NCBI GenBank assembly: GCA_041675865.1 | Contig: JBAYTA010000013.1 | Location: 1 to 30,163, forward strand | Direction of reading: 5' to 3' | DNA from: DUVT01 sp041675865 | GTDB taxonomy: Bacteria; Bacillota_I; Bacilli_A; ML615J-28; CAG-698 | Length of the DNA: 30,163 nucleotides | Shown: positions 23,840-30,163 of the stretch, piece after piece | Layout: each line of letters begins with the position of its first letter | How positions within the stretch are numbered: the stretch's first letter is position 1 | The notes under the pieces: model-generated | The model's database searches: none | What the model saw: the letters and a program-made list of their open reading frames with translations, nothing else | Told to the model about the DNA's origin: nothing | Program-made: the position numbers and the translations under genes

Positions 23840-24643
23840 TTAGATACCGAAAGCTTTCCTTATTTTATGTTTATTTGTGTATTGACGATAAAGTGTTGGA
23901 ATACCAAAGATTAGATTAATCATTATTACGAATATTAGGATATATAATAAGAAATAGTAATCACCACCAATATTACCAGGAAGTCCATTTTCTTTTAAAT
24001 ACATATAATTGTTGCTATAACCTTTAAAAAATACTTCGTTTGCTAAAGCTCCCCAGCAAAGTAATACTAACATTCCAACAAATACTTGCCACATTTTTTT
24101 ATATTCTAATCTAAAATTACCTAAAGCAATTTCAATCAAAGGTACAATAAACAAGATTGTATGAGCTGACATACCTTCCAAAGTAGAGAAAGTCATAAAA
24201 CTATCATCAAAGTAATCACCAACTATAATTGTAATTATTCCTCCCATCATAGACAAAACATAAACTATTGTTTTAAGTTTTTCAACATTGAAAAAATAGA
24301 TAATAGGTAATGCAAATGTCATTATTGTACATAGGTGAAAAGGAAATGCTTTCCACGCAGGTACTTCGGCACCAATGATGGCTCTTATAGTTTGATTAGT
24401 GAATCTAACTAAAAATAGTGAAGCTAATAATACTGTAACAGTAATTTTTCCTGCTTTTGGATACTTCTTAAACAACCTATATAATCCGACAGCTAATACA
24501 ATAACAATAATAATCCATGCGAAATGACGCCAATCAGCAAATGCACCTGCACCACCACCAGATCGGTAAGTAGAAACATTACCATTAGTGTCAGTAAAAT
24601 ATCCAAAAAACTTTTGGATAAAACTTAAATCTGATAAAAACAT
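23840..24643 (-). CDS. YwaF-like (TIGR02206-type) integral membrane protein
   Basis: The 267-aa protein has about seven membrane helices. The N-terminal part carries a Gly-rich YRSGGGAGAFADWRHF stretch. Family features are FADWRHFAW, WKAFPFHLCTIMTF (the P-hHLC motif), and MSAHTILFIVPLIEIAL with a membrane-embedded His. This is closer to the family consensus than the second copy at 21786-22493. The role of the family is unknown. It is the first gene of the membrane-protein set, with an AGAGGA ribosome site. Confidence 0.78.
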   Translation of the reverse strand: MFLSDLSFIQKFFGYFTDTNGNVSTYRSGGGAGAFADWRHFAWIIIVIVLAVGLYRLFKKYPKAGKITVTVLLASLFLVRFTNQTIRAIIGAEVPAWKAFPFHLCTIMTFALPIIYFFNVEKLKTIVYVLSMMGGIITIIVGDYFDDSFMTFSTLEGMSAHTILFIVPLIEIALGNFRLEYKKMWQVFVGMLVLLCWGALANEVFFKGYSNNYMYLKENGLPGNIGGDYYFLLYILIFVIMINLIFGIPTLYRQYTNKHKIRKAFGI

Positions 24644-24770
24644 TATTAAATCCTCTTAATTCCTTCTTCTGTTTTATAACTAAATAATTTTTATAATTGT
24701 CGATATATGCTAATTATAATTATAACAAAATAACACATAATTTGCTAGACAATTTTAAACAATAAACTAT
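24644..24770. other. AT-rich intergenic region, nothing firm
   Basis: This stretch should hold the promoter of the downstream membrane-protein operon. Two adjacent TATAAT-like boxes occur near 24716-24725 on the minus strand, but no well-spaced -35 box is seen. No RNA gene or ORF is recognisable. Confidence 0.4.
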
Positions 24771-24808
24771 ATAAAAAGAAAAACACTTTGCATTTAAAAC
24801 AAAGTGTT
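24771..24808 (-). terminator. Terminator of the copper operon
   Basis: On the minus strand the 9-bp stem AACACTTTG / CAAAGTGTT (24800-24808 and 24782-24790) is followed by TTTTCTTTTT. It lies 15 nt after the stop of the NusG_II-domain gene. Confidence 0.85.
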
Positions 24809-24822
24809 ATTTATTTTAATAT

Positions 24823-25260
24823 TTAACCAACTTTAATAATATTGTCTTTTGTTTTATCAATTATCCTTATCACGATATTTCTAGGTACACATATTAAGGG
24901 ATAATTTGGATGTTTTGTAAATCCCATATTTACAACTACCCTATTCTTACAATCTGCAGCAACTACTTGAGCACCACCATTATAAATATAAACTAAGTCA
25001 TAACCGATTAAGTTATCATTAATTTCAAAATCCAGTTCTACATTTACAATATCATATACCTTATCATCTTTAGATAAGAGCAACAGTTTCTTTTCTAGAT
25101 TATCTTCTAACTTCAAAGAATACATTAACTCGTTCTCTAGATAAATTTGCATATATCTATCTTCATTTATTCTTTTTTGAAATCCATCAATTAAAAATAC
25201 AAAAAGAAAGACTTCCAATAATAAAACAAGAGATATAACTAAAAGATCTAATTTTTTCAT
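24823..25260 (-). CDS. NusG domain II-type membrane-anchored protein
   Basis: The 145-aa protein has a single N-terminal membrane helix (about 6-26) and an extracellular domain. The end GGAQVVAADCKNRVVVNMGF...LICVPRNIVIRI matches the NusG_II-type family (PF07009), which usually reads adCPdkiCvxxGxI...ivClPnrlvi. Here the second Cys of the CPxxxC pair is Val, leaving two conserved Cys positions. The family's function is not established. It sits 11 nt after csoR as the last gene of the copper-responsive operon, so a role in metal or thiol handling outside the cell is possible (inference). Confidence 0.8.
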   Translation of the reverse strand: MKKLDLLVISLVLLLEVFLFVFLIDGFQKRINEDRYMQIYLENELMYSLKLEDNLEKKLLLLSKDDKVYDIVNVELDFEINDNLIGYDLVYIYNGGAQVVAADCKNRVVVNMGFTKHPNYPLICVPRNIVIRIIDKTKDNIIKVG

Positions 25261-25271
25261 TATTATAAATT

Positions 25272-25571
25272 TTAATTCAATTTAGAAAATGCTTGAATTA
25301 ACTCATCTATAATTTCATCATTTCCCTCTTTTAATTCATCTACTACACATGTTCTAATATGATTTTCAAGAATTAATCTGCCTAAACTCTTTAATGAGTT
25401 TGCAGCTGCAGATACTTGGATTAATATATCATCACAATAAATATCTTGGTTTACCATATTCCTAATTCCTCTTAACTGACCTTCAATCCTACTAAGTCTA
25501 TTATTTATTTGCTTTTTTTCTTCTTCTCCTCTTATTTTGCTCTTGCAATTTTCTATTTTTTCTTGATGCAT
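25272..25571 (-). CDS. csoR: CsoR-family copper-sensing repressor
   Basis: This 99-aa all-helical DNA-binding regulator has the family block INNRLSRIEGQLRGIRNMV followed by the Cu(I) ligand triad Cys (IYCDDIL), His and Cys (ENHIRTCVVD). The Cys-His-Cys set is the copper type, not the nickel (RcnR) or sulfur (CstR) type. Copper binding releases it from DNA. It lies between an HMA chaperone gene and a NusG_II gene, all under a promoter that holds a CsoR-like palindrome, so it very likely controls its own operon. Confidence 0.94.
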   Translation of the reverse strand: MHQEKIENCKSKIRGEEEKKQINNRLSRIEGQLRGIRNMVNQDIYCDDILIQVSAAANSLKSLGRLILENHIRTCVVDELKEGNDEIIDELIQAFSKLN

Positions 25572-25583
25572 AATTACAACTCC

Positions 25584-25835
25584 TTATAAATTATTTAACA
25601 CATCGGGGTCAAAGACAACAATCTTTTTTGTCTTATAACCTAATTCATTAATTGCATTTAAAAATTTATCGGCATCATTTTCTTCGCCTAAAAAATCAAT
25701 TTTTATTATTTTTTCAGATATATCTACATCTACTTTACTTGCACCAATAGATTGCAATTTGGTATTTATTCTATTAAGGCATCCCAAACAGTGAATTCCA
25801 TCAATATTCGAAACCAATCTTAATTTGTTTTTCAT
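25584..25835 (-). CDS. Heavy-metal-associated (HMA) domain copper chaperone-like protein
   Basis: The 83-aa protein has the beta-alpha-beta-beta-alpha-beta HMA pattern. The metal site is GIHCLGCLNRI, a GxxCxxC loop near residue 16 (Ile in place of the usual Met). The end ELGYKTKKI is typical of the fold. It would bind Cu(I) in the cytoplasm, like CopZ. It is the first gene of the copper operon. It differs from CopZ in a C-terminal extension (VVFDPDVLNNL). No copper ATPase is encoded next to it. Confidence 0.88.
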   Translation of the reverse strand: MKNKLRLVSNIDGIHCLGCLNRINTKLQSIGASKVDVDISEKIIKIDFLGEENDADKFLNAINELGYKTKKIVVFDPDVLNNL

Positions 25836-25870
25836 ACATTAAACTCCTTTTAATATTCAATCTAATATTT

Positions 25871-25899
25871 ATTATATACCCATTGGGGTATGTAGTCAA
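25871..25899 (-). promoter_or_regulatory. Promoter of the copper operon
   Basis: On the minus strand TTGACT (25894-25899), a 17-nt spacer and TATAAT (25871-25876) lie about 35 nt before the first ATG. Confidence 0.85.
25876..25891. promoter_or_regulatory. CsoR-type operator
   Basis: The perfect inverted repeat ATACCC-ATTG-GGGTAT fills the space between the -35 and -10 boxes of the copper operon. It is a G/C island in AT-rich DNA and matches the TACCC...GGGTA pattern of CsoR sites. Repressor bound here would block polymerase. It is also about 26 nt from the divergent RidA promoter. Confidence 0.85.
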
Positions 25900-25916
25900 T
25901 TAATATTTTTACTATA

Positions 25917-25945
25917 TTGAGTTTATTTTATATTAATGATATAAT
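25917..25945 (+). promoter_or_regulatory. Promoter of the RidA gene
   Basis: TTGAGT (25917-25922), a 17-nt spacer and TATAAT (25940-25945) lie 20 nt before the start codon. The copper operator is upstream of it and does not overlap. Confidence 0.8.
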
Positions 25946-25965
25946 TTTAAAAAAGGAGAAAATTT

Positions 25966-26349
25966 ATGAAAAAATTTATTTCTACTAATAATGCTCCTAA
26001 GGCTGTTGGTCCATATAGCCAAGGAATTCTAGTTAATAACACTCTATATGTATCTGGGCAAATCCCCTTTGACCCAAATACCAATTCATTAGCTTCAAAT
26101 GATATTGAAGGTCAGACACTACAATGTTTAAAAAATATTTTAGGGATTGTACAAGAAGCTGGTATGGAAAAAGAAAACATCATCCGCTGTGGTGTTTTCA
26201 TGACAGATTTATCTGATTTCTCAAAAATGAATAAAGTTTATGAAACTTTCTTTGAAAACCATAAACCCGTTAGAGCAGCTGTAGAGGTAAGGCGCCTTCC
26301 TAAAGATGTACTTATTGAAATAGATGCTATTGCCATTAAAGATGAATAA
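25966..26349 (+). CDS. ridA: RidA family reactive-enamine/imine deaminase
   Basis: The 127-aa protein hydrolyses reactive enamine/imine intermediates made by PLP enzymes such as threonine dehydratase. It has the full family length and motifs: NAPKAVGPYSQG at the N-terminus, YVSGQIPFDP, and the C-terminal block PVRAAVEVRRLPKDVLIEIDAIA. That block includes the Arg (PVR) that marks the active RidA subfamily and the Glu in IEID. It is cytoplasmic, with a GGAG ribosome site 8 nt from the ATG, and transcribed alone. Confidence 0.95.
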   Translation: MKKFISTNNAPKAVGPYSQGILVNNTLYVSGQIPFDPNTNSLASNDIEGQTLQCLKNILGIVQEAGMEKENIIRCGVFMTDLSDFSKMNKVYETFFENHKPVRAAVEVRRLPKDVLIEIDAIAIKDE

Positions 26350-26355
26350 AGAAAA

Positions 26356-26384
26356 ATTAACTGCTGTTTTTATCAGCAGTTTTA
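26356..26384. terminator. Bidirectional terminator overlapping a stop codon
   Basis: The 8-bp stem AACTGCTG / CAGCAGTT (26359-26366 and 26374-26381) has a 7-nt loop and is followed by TTT. On the minus strand the descending arm runs into the TAA of the convergent gene (26357-26359) and then AATTTTTC. Its arms encode the last residues of that protein. Confidence 0.8.
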
Positions 26385-26947
26385 TTATCTTTATTATTGT
26401 TGAAACATAGATCAATATCAGCTAGAATAAAATTGAAAATATCTTCAAGTGCTTCTGAATTATTTATAAACAATAATGATGGATTACTTTCAATTCTATT
26501 TATACTTAATAAAATTAGAAAGTTATTTAATGTTATATCTACCTTATACATAAATGGGGTCAAAATTGCATTACCATTAGAGTATACTAGTGAAAGAAAA
26601 GTTTTATATTCAGACTTTAATTTTGTTGGTTCTTTTATTGACTTATGAATAAATTTATTAACATCTTCTTTTGAGTGAATTATAAAATCAGCACTATAGT
26701 CTATTTTTTTAGAGTCAATCAAATCTAGTACTAAGCCTATTATATATGTAGGCAAACTAATTTGAATATTTAAATATATTTTAGGATCCTTATCTTCATT
26801 TGGTTCCAAACAAATAAAATAGTAAAGTCTGTTCAAATTTCTGAAAATAATTTTACCATCTTTAGTTATTGGATTAGCATTACCCAATAGATCTACACAT
26901 GGGGGTAATTTACTTCCTTCGTATTTTTTGCAATTAACAAATTTCAC
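26357..26947 (-). CDS. Hypothetical protein, about 196 aa, GTG start
   Basis: A soluble-looking protein with no signal or obvious membrane helix. The N-terminus has a Cys pair region (VNCKKYEGSKLPPCVDLLG), the middle is hydrophobic and strand-rich (LNIQISLPTYIIGLVLDLID), and the tail is Asn/Lys/Asp-rich low complexity. I do not recognise a family. The upstream GTG at 26956 lies inside the Shine-Dalgarno AGGTGAT, so the GTG at 26947, 4 nt downstream of it, is the better start. It is 74 nt after the YciI-like gene and may be co-transcribed with it. Confidence 0.65.
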   Translation of the reverse strand: MKFVNCKKYEGSKLPPCVDLLGNANPITKDGKIIFRNLNRLYYFICLEPNEDKDPKIYLNIQISLPTYIIGLVLDLIDSKKIDYSADFIIHSKEDVNKFIHKSIKEPTKLKSEYKTFLSLVYSNGNAILTPFMYKVDITLNNFLILLSINRIESNPSLLFINNSEALEDIFNFILADIDLCFNNNKDNKTADKNSS

Positions 26948-27021
26948 TAGTATCACCTATTTTAGATTATGCTTTTAAACTCTAAAACTCCAATATAAAA
27001 AACCAAAAGATGACTAATGTT

Positions 27022-27351
27022 TTATAAATAAAAAACTTTAATTAATTTTTTCATTATTGCAACAGAATAATTATATAATTTAGGAATCATTATACCTTCT
27101 AAAACACCTGGATCATTATTCATTATATCTTCTGCTTCTTCATTTGACTTTGCTTCGATGATAACAATACCAAATGTTTTCTCATCGAGTCCATCAGTTT
27201 TACCGGCTAATATTAATTTACCTTTATGAAGTAAATTTTTAAGATACTGAAAATGTCTGTTTATGATATCTTCTTCTTTCTTTGTCCAGTTATCTTCAAT
27301 AAGTAAATTTGGTATTGGTTTTATGACATAAATAAACTGCTTTCTTTCCAT
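27022..27351 (-). CDS. YciI-like protein
   Basis: The 109-aa protein has a ferredoxin-like alpha/beta pattern of the YciI family (PF03795 type): a first strand KQFIYVIKPI, then RHFQYLKNLLHKGKLILAGKTDG, where His and Asp are the conserved putative active-site pair. FGIVIIEAKSNEEAEDIMNNDP follows, then a final GIMIPKLYNYSVAI strand. The family includes small dehydrochlorinase-like and stress proteins; most have no known reaction. It has an AAGGAG site 6 nt before the ATG. No terminator is seen after it. Confidence 0.8.
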   Translation of the reverse strand: MERKQFIYVIKPIPNLLIEDNWTKKEEDIINRHFQYLKNLLHKGKLILAGKTDGLDEKTFGIVIIEAKSNEEAEDIMNNDPGVLEGIMIPKLYNYSVAIMKKLIKVFYL

Positions 27352-27421
27352 TATTTTCTCCTTGTATATTTTTTTTATAAACTATTAAATCATTTTGAAA
27401 ATATATTAATCATATCTAAAA

Positions 27422-27457
27422 TAAAAAAAGCTAAAGGTTATCTAATTAGCTTTTTTT
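27422..27457 (-). terminator. Terminator of the flavoprotein-EAL gene
   Basis: A 12-bp stem (27423-27434 pairing with 27446-27457; core AAGCTAA / TTAGCTT) with an 11-nt loop is followed by an A/T run. The stop codon at 27456-27458 overlaps its edge. Confidence 0.8.
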
Positions 27458-29507
27458 AGTTATTTTTTAAATTATTATAACTGTTTATAAAATTAATAAA
27501 ATCAATCTTTGATAAAGGCTTTGAAAAGTAATATCCCTGAAAACAATCAATACCCAATCCCTTTACAAAATTAAATTGAAATTCGTTTTCTACACCTTCA
27601 CTAACAATTATATTATCTTTTTTCCTTAGAATTGATGTTAACTCTTTGTAAATAACTTGTCTTACATTATCATTTTCATCTTTAGGTAAAAGTGCCATAT
27701 CAAGTTTAACTTCATTAAAATTAACATCTTGATATAAACTTAATGAAGAATTACCAACTGAAAAATCATCCATTGATAAACTTAACCCTAATGATTTAAA
27801 TTTAGATAGTTTTTTCACATATGATTTTTCTTCTTCGAATGTTTTTCTTTCTGTTATTTCAAAAAGAATATTTTTATTTTTTATTTTATACTTCTTCATT
27901 AATTGAAGTATTTTCTTATACTCTAACATTTCAATAGTTAATGACGAAATGTTTATTGATAATTTAAATTTGGAATCTATTAGATCTTTCTTTTCTAATT
28001 CATTTATTAATTTAAATCCTTCTTCAATTGCTTTTAAATCTAAATCAACTATTAAACCATTTGTTTCAAAGTTCTTAATAAATGTCTCTGGAGAGATATA
28101 TTTATCTCCTTGTTTAAATCTTGCTAAACTTTCTGCACCAATAATATTTTTTTCTTTATCAACCTTAACTTGATAGAAAGGTTGATAAGATTTATCTATA
28201 GATTTTTGATCATGTTCTTTAAAATATCTTTTTATTAATCTAGTAACATAATAAACATTTGTGAAGAGGGATAATCTAGCATTGATTTTATCATCTATAT
28301 TTTCTTCTAAAAGTAATAAAACTGAGTTTATAATTGTAGATGCATCACTACCAACTACAAATAGTCCTAAAACTTCCCTTGTAACATCACTTATTAACAA
28401 CTTAATAAATTTGATTTGATTGTAGTTTTCGATTATTATATCTTCATTTATTGTAAATTTTTGATACTTAATATTTCTTTCATTTAACTCTTCTTCATTA
28501 AAACCAATATATGCATATTCATACTTACCTAATATTCGATATATAAATTGATTTTTATATAAAGATCTGATTCCTCTAATATGGTTAATTGCTATCATTG
28601 CTTCTTTCACAGCAACATTACTAAATTTGCTATGCATGTTAACATCACCAATAGCATAGATGTTTTTTATTGATGTTTGCATAAAGTTGTTAACAATAAT
28701 TCCATTACCATCTACATCTAATCCTAATCTTTGAACTAGGTTATCATCAAAATGATAGCCCAATGCCATAATAATATTATCAAATGTTTCTATTTTATCA
28801 TTATAATAGATGGTTCCTCCATCTATTTTTTTAATAGATATATTAGAATCTATATGTAGTAAATCATTTTGGATTGTATTTAGGAATACTTCCTTTACTT
28901 CCTTATCTAAATGGTTTAGACAATCTCTTCTACATAAAATATGTGCTTCCACTCCAAAGTCAACTAAAAGCATTGCTAATTCAAATGCAATCCTTCCCCC
29001 ACCTAAAATTGCAACCTTTTTTGCTTCTTTAGATATGTTTTTAAAATCTGTTGCATGAAGTGTTAGATTTTTTTCTATAGATTCACTTAGTCCTTCAATT
29101 TCAACTTTATTAGGTTTATTACCTGTTGCTATTATTATGAATCTACAATTATAGCAAGTACCATTTGCTTTTATAGTATTTGCATCTTCAATTGTTGCAA
29201 TATTATTTATCAAAGTAAAATTCTCATGGTATCTTAAAAACGGAAACAATTGTTTTAAGTATTGCTCCTTCATACCTTCTGTTTGTTTAAACAATTCGTG
29301 TAATTTTTCTATCTTGTTTTTGATGTTTGATTTTGTTGCTTGCACAAACTGATTTAAATATAAATCCCCACCATTGAAAGCTTTGCCTCCTAAAACATTA
29401 CCTTCAAATAAAATAGTTTTATAGCCAGCTTCTAACGCTGAACTAGCAGCAACTAATGCTGCGATCCCTCCACCTATTATGCCAATATCGTAATAGTTAT
29501 TTTTCAT
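27456..29507 (-). CDS. Fusion: FAD/NAD(P) disulfide-oxidoreductase-like module with EAL c-di-GMP phosphodiesterase domain
   Basis: The 683-aa protein has residues 5-430 resembling class I pyridine nucleotide-disulfide oxidoreductases. Visible are the FAD loop IGGGIAA (11-17), ATG motif (IIATGNKPN, 125-133), NAD(P) loop ILGGGRIAFE (167-176), second FAD motif YAIGDVN (284-290) and a dimerisation-like domain (about 315-430). The LGGTCLNVGC redox-disulfide site is LGGKAFNGGD: both Cys are replaced (Ala43, Asp48), and the C-terminal His-Glu pair is not seen. Residues 443-675 form an EAL domain with Glu459 (ESL), Asn519, Glu550, Asp580-Asp581, Lys601, Glu637 and Gln657, so all usual catalytic and metal positions are present. 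I infer a c-di-GMP phosphodiesterase tuned by flavin redox state or NAD(P)H. No GGDEF gene is nearby. The protein is soluble. The ribosome site is weak (AAGAA) and an in-frame TAA precludes an upstream start. Confidence 0.9.
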   Translation of the reverse strand: MKNNYYDIGIIGGGIAALVAASSALEAGYKTILFEGNVLGGKAFNGGDLYLNQFVQATKSNIKNKIEKLHELFKQTEGMKEQYLKQLFPFLRYHENFTLINNIATIEDANTIKANGTCYNCRFIIIATGNKPNKVEIEGLSESIEKNLTLHATDFKNISKEAKKVAILGGGRIAFELAMLLVDFGVEAHILCRRDCLNHLDKEVKEVFLNTIQNDLLHIDSNISIKKIDGGTIYYNDKIETFDNIIMALGYHFDDNLVQRLGLDVDGNGIIVNNFMQTSIKNIYAIGDVNMHSKFSNVAVKEAMIAINHIRGIRSLYKNQFIYRILGKYEYAYIGFNEEELNERNIKYQKFTINEDIIIENYNQIKFIKLLISDVTREVLGLFVVGSDASTIINSVLLLLEENIDDKINARLSLFTNVYYVTRLIKRYFKEHDQKSIDKSYQPFYQVKVDKEKNIIGAESLARFKQGDKYISPETFIKNFETNGLIVDLDLKAIEEGFKLINELEKKDLIDSKFKLSINISSLTIEMLEYKKILQLMKKYKIKNKNILFEITERKTFEEEKSYVKKLSKFKSLGLSLSMDDFSVGNSSLSLYQDVNFNEVKLDMALLPKDENDNVRQVIYKELTSILRKKDNIIVSEGVENEFQFNFVKGLGIDCFQGYYFSKPLSKIDFINFINSYNNLKNN

Positions 29508-29575
29508 TTCTTGATTTTATTTTATTTCTGCCTTTCCTTCTAGATTCTTAATTCTTGTTATTATGTTCTATACAA

Positions 29576-29605
29576 TTTAAAAAACTTTGATTCATATCAA
29601 AGTTT
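29576..29605 (-). terminator. Terminator downstream of the right-edge gene
   Basis: On the minus strand the 10-bp stem AAACTTTGAT / ATCAAAGTTT (29596-29605 and 29582-29591) with a 4-nt loop is followed by a T-rich run. It lies about 100 nt after the stop of the caspase-like gene and before the flavoprotein-EAL gene. Confidence 0.8.
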
Positions 29606-29627
29606 ATGTCATTTCCTATTTGTGTTG

Positions 29628-29700
29628 TGGCGACTATTTTGATACAATTTAGTACCCCTTTAAAAATTTCGTACCCTATTCAATTTGTTTAGTTGGTCAG
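29628..29700. mobile_element. Possible IS21-type element end remnant
   Basis: This non-coding stretch holds two near-identical 12-mers, AATTTAGTACCC (29646-29657) and AATTTCGTACCC (29665-29676), 19 nt apart, and a weaker third copy near 29682. They are preceded by GTGGCGACTATTTTGATAC. Arrays of such short repeats are typical of transposase-binding ends of IS21-family elements. No transposase gene is in the window, so this is at best a remnant, identified from memory of the pattern. Confidence 0.35.
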
Positions 29701-29704
29701 TTTT

Positions 29705-30163
29705 TCACTTTAATGATATAATCATGGAACCTGTATCATTGTCTAGCTGTCTTGCCTTATTAAATGATGTAAAAACATCTATGTTCCTAGAGAGTGAATA
29801 AAACATATATGCAACAAAGATAAATACTGCATTACCTTCAACATAATCAGTTGGAGCAATATAAGTGTTGTTATTTTTAGAGAAGATATCCATCATATTT
29901 TTATTACCAGTTGAACATCCTGTGTTTATGATAATTTTATTAGACAGTTTTATATACATTTCAATCTCATTTGATGAAAAATCATGCTTAGGTTCATCTT
30001 GTAAATAAATACTTTCATGAAGTTTAGGCATAATTATTCGACCATCTTCACCATGACACGAAATGATAATATAATCAGCATTTAATTCTACTTTATCTTC
30101 TAACACATCAATAAAATCATTGGGTCTTCCAATATATTTAATTAAAACCAGGAATCCATAAAG
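29705..30163 (-). CDS. Caspase-fold-like protein, right-edge partial
   Basis: The frame is open to the right edge, so the N-terminus is missing; a GTG at 30106 is internal, since LYGFLVLIKYIGRPNDFID precedes it in frame. The visible 152 residues contain ADYIIISCHGEDGRIIMP and KIIINTGCSTGNKNMMDIF. The HG after a hydrophobic strand and the GCSTG after the next strand resemble the His-Cys dyad of caspase/CHAT-like clan CD peptidases. NTYIAPTDYVEGNAVFIFV follows. I recall small Bacillus proteins of about 190 aa with this pattern and no proven activity. No signal is visible. The protease idea is an inference from motif spacing. Confidence 0.6.
   Translation of the reverse strand, partial: LYGFLVLIKYIGRPNDFIDVLEDKVELNADYIIISCHGEDGRIIMPKLHESIYLQDEPKHDFSSNEIEMYIKLSNKIIINTGCSTGNKNMMDIFSKNNNTYIAPTDYVEGNAVFIFVAYMFYSLSRNIDVFTSFNKARQLDNDTGSMIISLK

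Noticed and set aside
27456..29507. Dihydrolipoamide dehydrogenase or mercuric reductase
   Set aside because: The redox-active CxxxxC is absent (Ala43, Asp48), the His-Glu pair is missing, and the last 240 residues are an EAL domain.
1..30163. CRISPR array, riboswitch or complete insertion sequence
   Set aside because: No regularly spaced direct repeats, no recognisable riboswitch core in the leaders, and no transposase gene were seen.
1..30163. Mycoplasma genetic code (UGA = Trp)
   Set aside because: Tryptophan in conserved positions is TGG, and at least one gene (6418) ends in TGA directly before the next start.

Overview
The window is very AT-rich and tightly packed, with tRNA-Ser(GGA), strong Shine-Dalgarno sequences and many TTGnnn-17-TATAAT promoters. 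It carries several lipoproteins with clear lipoboxes. UGA is used as a stop (for example at 6418-6420) and tryptophan is encoded by TGG, so this is not the Mycoplasma code. I see no outer-membrane or sporulation genes. Together this suggests a low-GC Firmicutes or Mollicutes-like lineage that keeps the standard code (for example an Izemoplasma/Haloplasma-like or Acholeplasma-like bacterium). That placement is an inference.

Layout. 1-560: the end of a 5'-truncated RNase III-like frame, a tRNA-Ser and a 60-aa orphan. 611-1108: a Tyr-rich cupin with an apparent non-ATG start. 1143-6648 (minus): one tight operon of a small two-helix protein, a TctA-like permease, mevalonate kinase, diphosphomevalonate decarboxylase, phosphomevalonate kinase and type 2 IPP isomerase. 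This is the whole lower mevalonate pathway joined to a transporter. 6847-8460: a cytoplasmic YwrD-like gamma-glutamyltransferase. 8496-11312 (minus): a large, very acidic Ig-like lipoprotein of unknown role. 11407-15107 (minus): a three-gene ABC exporter operon (small membrane protein, ATPase, FtsX/MacB-type permease).

15281-18861 (plus): a beta-propeller lipoprotein, then an ECF sigma factor with an overlapping membrane anti-sigma-like gene. 18891-21109 (minus): a GH3 (NagZ-like) lipoprotein and a YjbQ-family protein. 21284-21757: a thiol (Cys) glutathione peroxidase. 21786-24643 (minus): four membrane-protein genes, of which the first and last are YwaF-like. 24823-25835 (minus): a copper-response operon (HMA chaperone, CsoR, NusG_II-domain protein) with a CsoR-type palindrome between the -35 and -10 boxes. 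25966-26349: RidA. 26357-27351 (minus): an orphan and a YciI-like protein. 27456-29507 (minus): an unusual fusion of a flavin/NAD(P) disulfide-oxidoreductase-like module to an EAL c-di-GMP phosphodiesterase domain. 29608-29704: a possible IS21-type end remnant. 29705-30163 (minus): a right-edge partial gene that looks like a small caspase-fold (HG...C) protein.

The two most striking items are the flavoprotein-EAL fusion, whose redox-active cysteines are replaced while all EAL catalytic positions are kept, and the permease plus lower-mevalonate operon, which suggests uptake of mevalonate or a related acid from outside. Most convergent gene pairs share one bidirectional terminator hairpin, and several stop codons lie inside or touch it.
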